Positions 12,409 through 14,361 of a stretch of DNA of 14,361 bases are shown here, in pieces. Position 1 is the first letter of the stretch. Each line of letters begins with the position of its first letter. The notes beneath the pieces were generated by a model. The model was not told the origin of the DNA, ran no database searches, and saw nothing but the letters and a program-made list of their open reading frames with translations. A program made the position numbers and the translations under genes. The stretch comes from Candidatus Micrarchaeota archaeon CG_4_10_14_0_2_um_filter_60_11 (GTDB lineage: Archaea; Micrarchaeota; Micrarchaeia; Norongarragalinales; Norongarragalinaceae), in NCBI GenBank assembly GCA_002792915.1, contig PFPF01000008.1, forward strand, positions 1-14,361. Direction: 5' to 3'.

Positions 12409-13012
12409 AGAAACCCCTGAACTTGTGGCGCACGGTAAAGAGCAGCGCGATTACAACTACTGCAACCGCCGCACCGACTAGCACTTCCGCCTTGTAGTTC
12501 ACCAGCTGCGAGCCGACCCACGCGAGCAGGAAACAGCGCGGGATGACGCCGAGGAAAGTAAAGATTACGAATTTCTTGAAGTCGAACTTGAGGACGCCCG
12601 CGGTTATGGAAAAAACTTTGAAGGGAACGAACGGAATCAGGCGCGAAACGAAAATCGCGCCGCCGCCGTATTCAGTGCACTTGCCCTCGGCCCAGCAAAC
12701 GCGCTCCTTCGTGATGAACAGGTAAGGCCCGATTTTGTCGATTATCGGGCGGCCGCCCTTCTTGCCGATGTAATAGCCCACGATTGCGCCCAGCGTCGAG
12801 CCGATGCTGCCCCAAATCGTGACCGTAATCGGGTCGATGCCAATCAATCCCGCAGTAACCAGAATCGCCTCTGAGGGAATCGGGACTATGGACGACTCAA
12901 GGAACATTCCCAGCAGCACGCCGAACCCGCCCATGGAAACGATCCACGCGAGCACGGTCTGCGTGAAGAACGCCTCTAGCGACGCGTAAGCCGCGAACAG
13001 CGATTCAAGCAT
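12398..13012 (-). CDS. DedA/SNARE-associated-family membrane protein
   Basis: A 204-aa polytopic inner-membrane protein of the DedA (VTT-domain) family, whose members are linked to lipid carrier recycling and membrane homeostasis; some flip undecaprenyl- or phospho-lipids. Motifs seen: GMFLESSIVPIPSEAILVTAGLIG (residues 35-58, with E39 and E48 in the re-entrant region), GSTLGAIVGYYIGKKGG (71-87), SRLIPFVPFKVFSITAGVLKFDFKKFV (123-149, with the conserved R124 and the AG after the second re-entrant loop), and two C-terminal hydrophobic helices. The ATG at 13012 overlaps the end of pheT by 8 bp, so translation is probably coupled; no GGTG motif is seen. A TTG at 13045 is less likely. An archaeal role in lipid-linked sugar recycling is possible but unproven. 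Confidence 0.92.
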   Translation of the reverse strand: MLESLFAAYASLEAFFTQTVLAWIVSMGGFGVLLGMFLESSIVPIPSEAILVTAGLIGIDPITVTIWGSIGSTLGAIVGYYIGKKGGRPIIDKIGPYLFITKERVCWAEGKCTEYGGGAIFVSRLIPFVPFKVFSITAGVLKFDFKKFVIFTFLGVIPRCFLLAWVGSQLVNYKAEVLVGAAVAVVVIALLFTVRHKFRGFFSV

Positions 13013-14361
13013 AAGGCAACTCGTCGAGGCGGACCTCGAAGGCAACGCAGGGCATCTGCAAGCCGAAGTTCTCCAAAACCTGCGGGTGCACTTCGCCGAT
13101 GACGCCTATTGCCTTGCCGTCAATCATGACGCGGGCCTGCCTGCCCTTCATGAAGCGGTTCTCCCCGCAAGGATGCAAAGCATAGTCAGCCACTCCCAGC
13201 GATTCCAGCAAATGCCGCAGCGCAGCCGCCGCTTCCGTGAGGCTGGCAGCGGAGTGGCAGGCAACGGCGCAAGCGTGCCTCTTCGTCTGCGTGCCCTCCT
13301 TGCCGCCGCGGACGACTACTTCTCCCGCCTCGAAAACGCGCTGCGGGTAGGGGTTGTGCGTGTTCGCGGAAAGCAAGCCGAGCAGGGAAGGCAGGAGTTC
13401 GCCGCGAAGCGAGCCGTACTCCTTGCTGATCGGGTTCTTGATTTTCACGAAGCGGGTTTCCGAGAGCGCCTTGAACGCCGCGTCCTCGTTGCACAGCACG
13501 CGGCTCAACGCTTCGACGAAGCCCGCGCTCGCCAGCGCGTCGCGCGCCTTGTCTTCCTGTAAAGTTTCAACACAAACCGAGCCCTTCGTGAACATTGACG
13601 GCTGCTTGGGCTTGAACGAGTTGTAGCCGTGGCCGAGCGCGATTTCCTCAATCAAGTCGACGGGATGCAGGAAGTCCGCGCGGTAACGCGGGGTTAGGCA
13701 GGCGAGCACGCCGTTCTTCTCGGTCGCGTCCAGCCTCTGCTTGCGCAGGCACTTCACCGCCTCCGCGGGCTTGAATGCAACGCCCAGCAACTTGTTAACA
13801 CCATCAAGCGACAAGAGCATTTCGTGCGGCTTCGTCTCAGGCGCGAGCCTGCCGTCGCTTTCTATCGCCTCAATCTTCGCGCCGGCGGCGGCGAATTCGT
13901 GGCAGAGTATGTTCAACGCCACGTTGCACGCCTCCCAGTCCGTTCCCGTCACGTCGAGCAGTAAGTCCGTAGTTCGCATCTTGACCGCGGTGCGCTGCGA
14001 GTTGATTACGGGCGGCATCGAAAGCACGCCTTCCCCGTCGCAGAACAATGGGTAGTCGCGGCCGTTCAGGCAGAACGCGTATTCCCTGCCCTTCTCGTGC
14101 TCCTTCATTATCTTCGAGATTGGCGCGGGCCGGTCCCAGCCCAGCGGGGTAAACTCGAAGTCCGCGCCCACGGCCTTGTAAACCAGATCGCCGCGAACGG
14201 TAGCCGCGTCATGCACGCCAACCGCAACCTTCCGCCTCCGGCGGCCGTGGGTCAACACCAGCTTTTCCTGCAACTGCATGAGCTCGCGCACGCTTTCGTC
14301 GTCGAAGCGCAAGCCGCGCGCGAACGCCGCCAACGCGAACGGCCTCACCTTCTTGACGCTC
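13005..14361 (-). CDS. pheT: Phenylalanyl-tRNA synthetase beta subunit (N-terminus beyond window)
   Basis: Beta chain of the alpha2-beta2 enzyme that charges tRNA-Phe and, through its B3/B4 region, edits mischarged Tyr-tRNA. About 452 codons are present and the frame is open to the right edge, so the first part is missing (archaeal PheT is usually about 540-570 aa). Recognisable segments: VRPFALAAFARGLRFDDESVRELMQLQEKL, LTHGRRRRKVAVGVHDAA, FTPLGWDRPAPISKIMKEHEKGREYAF, PLFCDGEGVLSMPPVINSQRTAVK, the B5 region LTPRYRADFLHPVDLIEEIALGHGYNSFKP, and the C-terminal catalytic-like fold with KIKNPISKEYGSLRGELLPSLLGLLSANTHNPYPQRVFEAGEVV and VIGEVHPQVLENFGL. This is the archaeal/eukaryotic form. The stop overlaps the DedA start. 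Confidence 0.97.
   Translation of the reverse strand, partial: SVKKVRPFALAAFARGLRFDDESVRELMQLQEKLVLTHGRRRRKVAVGVHDAATVRGDLVYKAVGADFEFTPLGWDRPAPISKIMKEHEKGREYAFCLNGRDYPLFCDGEGVLSMPPVINSQRTAVKMRTTDLLLDVTGTDWEACNVALNILCHEFAAAGAKIEAIESDGRLAPETKPHEMLLSLDGVNKLLGVAFKPAEAVKCLRKQRLDATEKNGVLACLTPRYRADFLHPVDLIEEIALGHGYNSFKPKQPSMFTKGSVCVETLQEDKARDALASAGFVEALSRVLCNEDAAFKALSETRFVKIKNPISKEYGSLRGELLPSLLGLLSANTHNPYPQRVFEAGEVVVRGGKEGTQTKRHACAVACHSAASLTEAAAALRHLLESLGVADYALHPCGENRFMKGRQARVMIDGKAIGVIGEVHPQVLENFGLQMPCVAFEVRLDELPYA

Noticed and set aside
1..14361. CRISPR array, tRNA or rRNA genes
   Set aside because: No regularly spaced repeats, no cloverleaf candidates in the gaps and no rRNA-like segments were seen; gaps are all short.

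Overview
The window is archaeal. It carries an archaeal core histone, a 20S proteasome alpha subunit, the exosome subunits Rrp4, Rrp41 and Rrp42, an SBDS/Sdo1 ribosome maturation factor, two RNase P protein subunits, the archaeal/eukaryotic ribosomal proteins eL15 and eL43 (L37Ae), a Hef-type helicase and an archaeal-type PheT. Most of it is GC-rich and tightly packed, with ATGA stop/start overlaps. Several core proteins are short for their families (eL15, Rpp30), which would fit a reduced DPANN-like lineage, but no lineage can be assigned from this window alone.

Layout. Positions 1-1469 (minus) hold the helicase half of a Hef-like protein that runs off the left edge. It is divergent from a small orphan gene at 1556-2065. 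A histone gene (2195-2398) with a strong TATA box follows. From about 2502 to 9479 on the plus strand lies an RNA-processing and protein-turnover superoperon: eL15, Rpp30 (RNase P), RdgB/HAM1 nucleotide pyrophosphatase, Pop5 (RNase P), an unknown helical protein, PsmA, Sdo1, Rrp4, Rrp41, Rrp42, eL43 and an unknown 256-aa protein. This is the predicted archaeal exosome/RNase P/proteasome superoperon. It couples RNA processing and decay with ribosome biogenesis and protein degradation, and here it includes rdgB and two uncharacterised genes.

From about 9480 to 11390 the base composition drops sharply, to about 33-42% GC in two hand-counted lines against about 75% in one exosome-region line. This AT-rich island holds a large polytopic membrane protein (minus strand, GT-C glycosyltransferase-like). 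It is divergent from a small HxlR-like winged-helix regulator (11390-11656). A secreted, cysteine-containing protein of unknown function (11767-12408) follows. It converges on a DedA-family membrane protein (12398-13012, minus), which overlaps the end of pheT (13005 to the right edge, minus, N-terminus missing).

Expression signals appear in two modes. Operon genes mostly have a GGTG Shine-Dalgarno core 5-8 nt before the start. Four divergent, promoter-proximal genes (hef, the 1556 gene, the glycosyltransferase-like gene and the HxlR-like gene) have a TATA element centred 22-27 nt before the start codon and no such motif, as expected for leaderless transcripts. No tRNA, rRNA, CRISPR array or insertion sequence was seen, and no gene-free stretch exceeds 300 bases.
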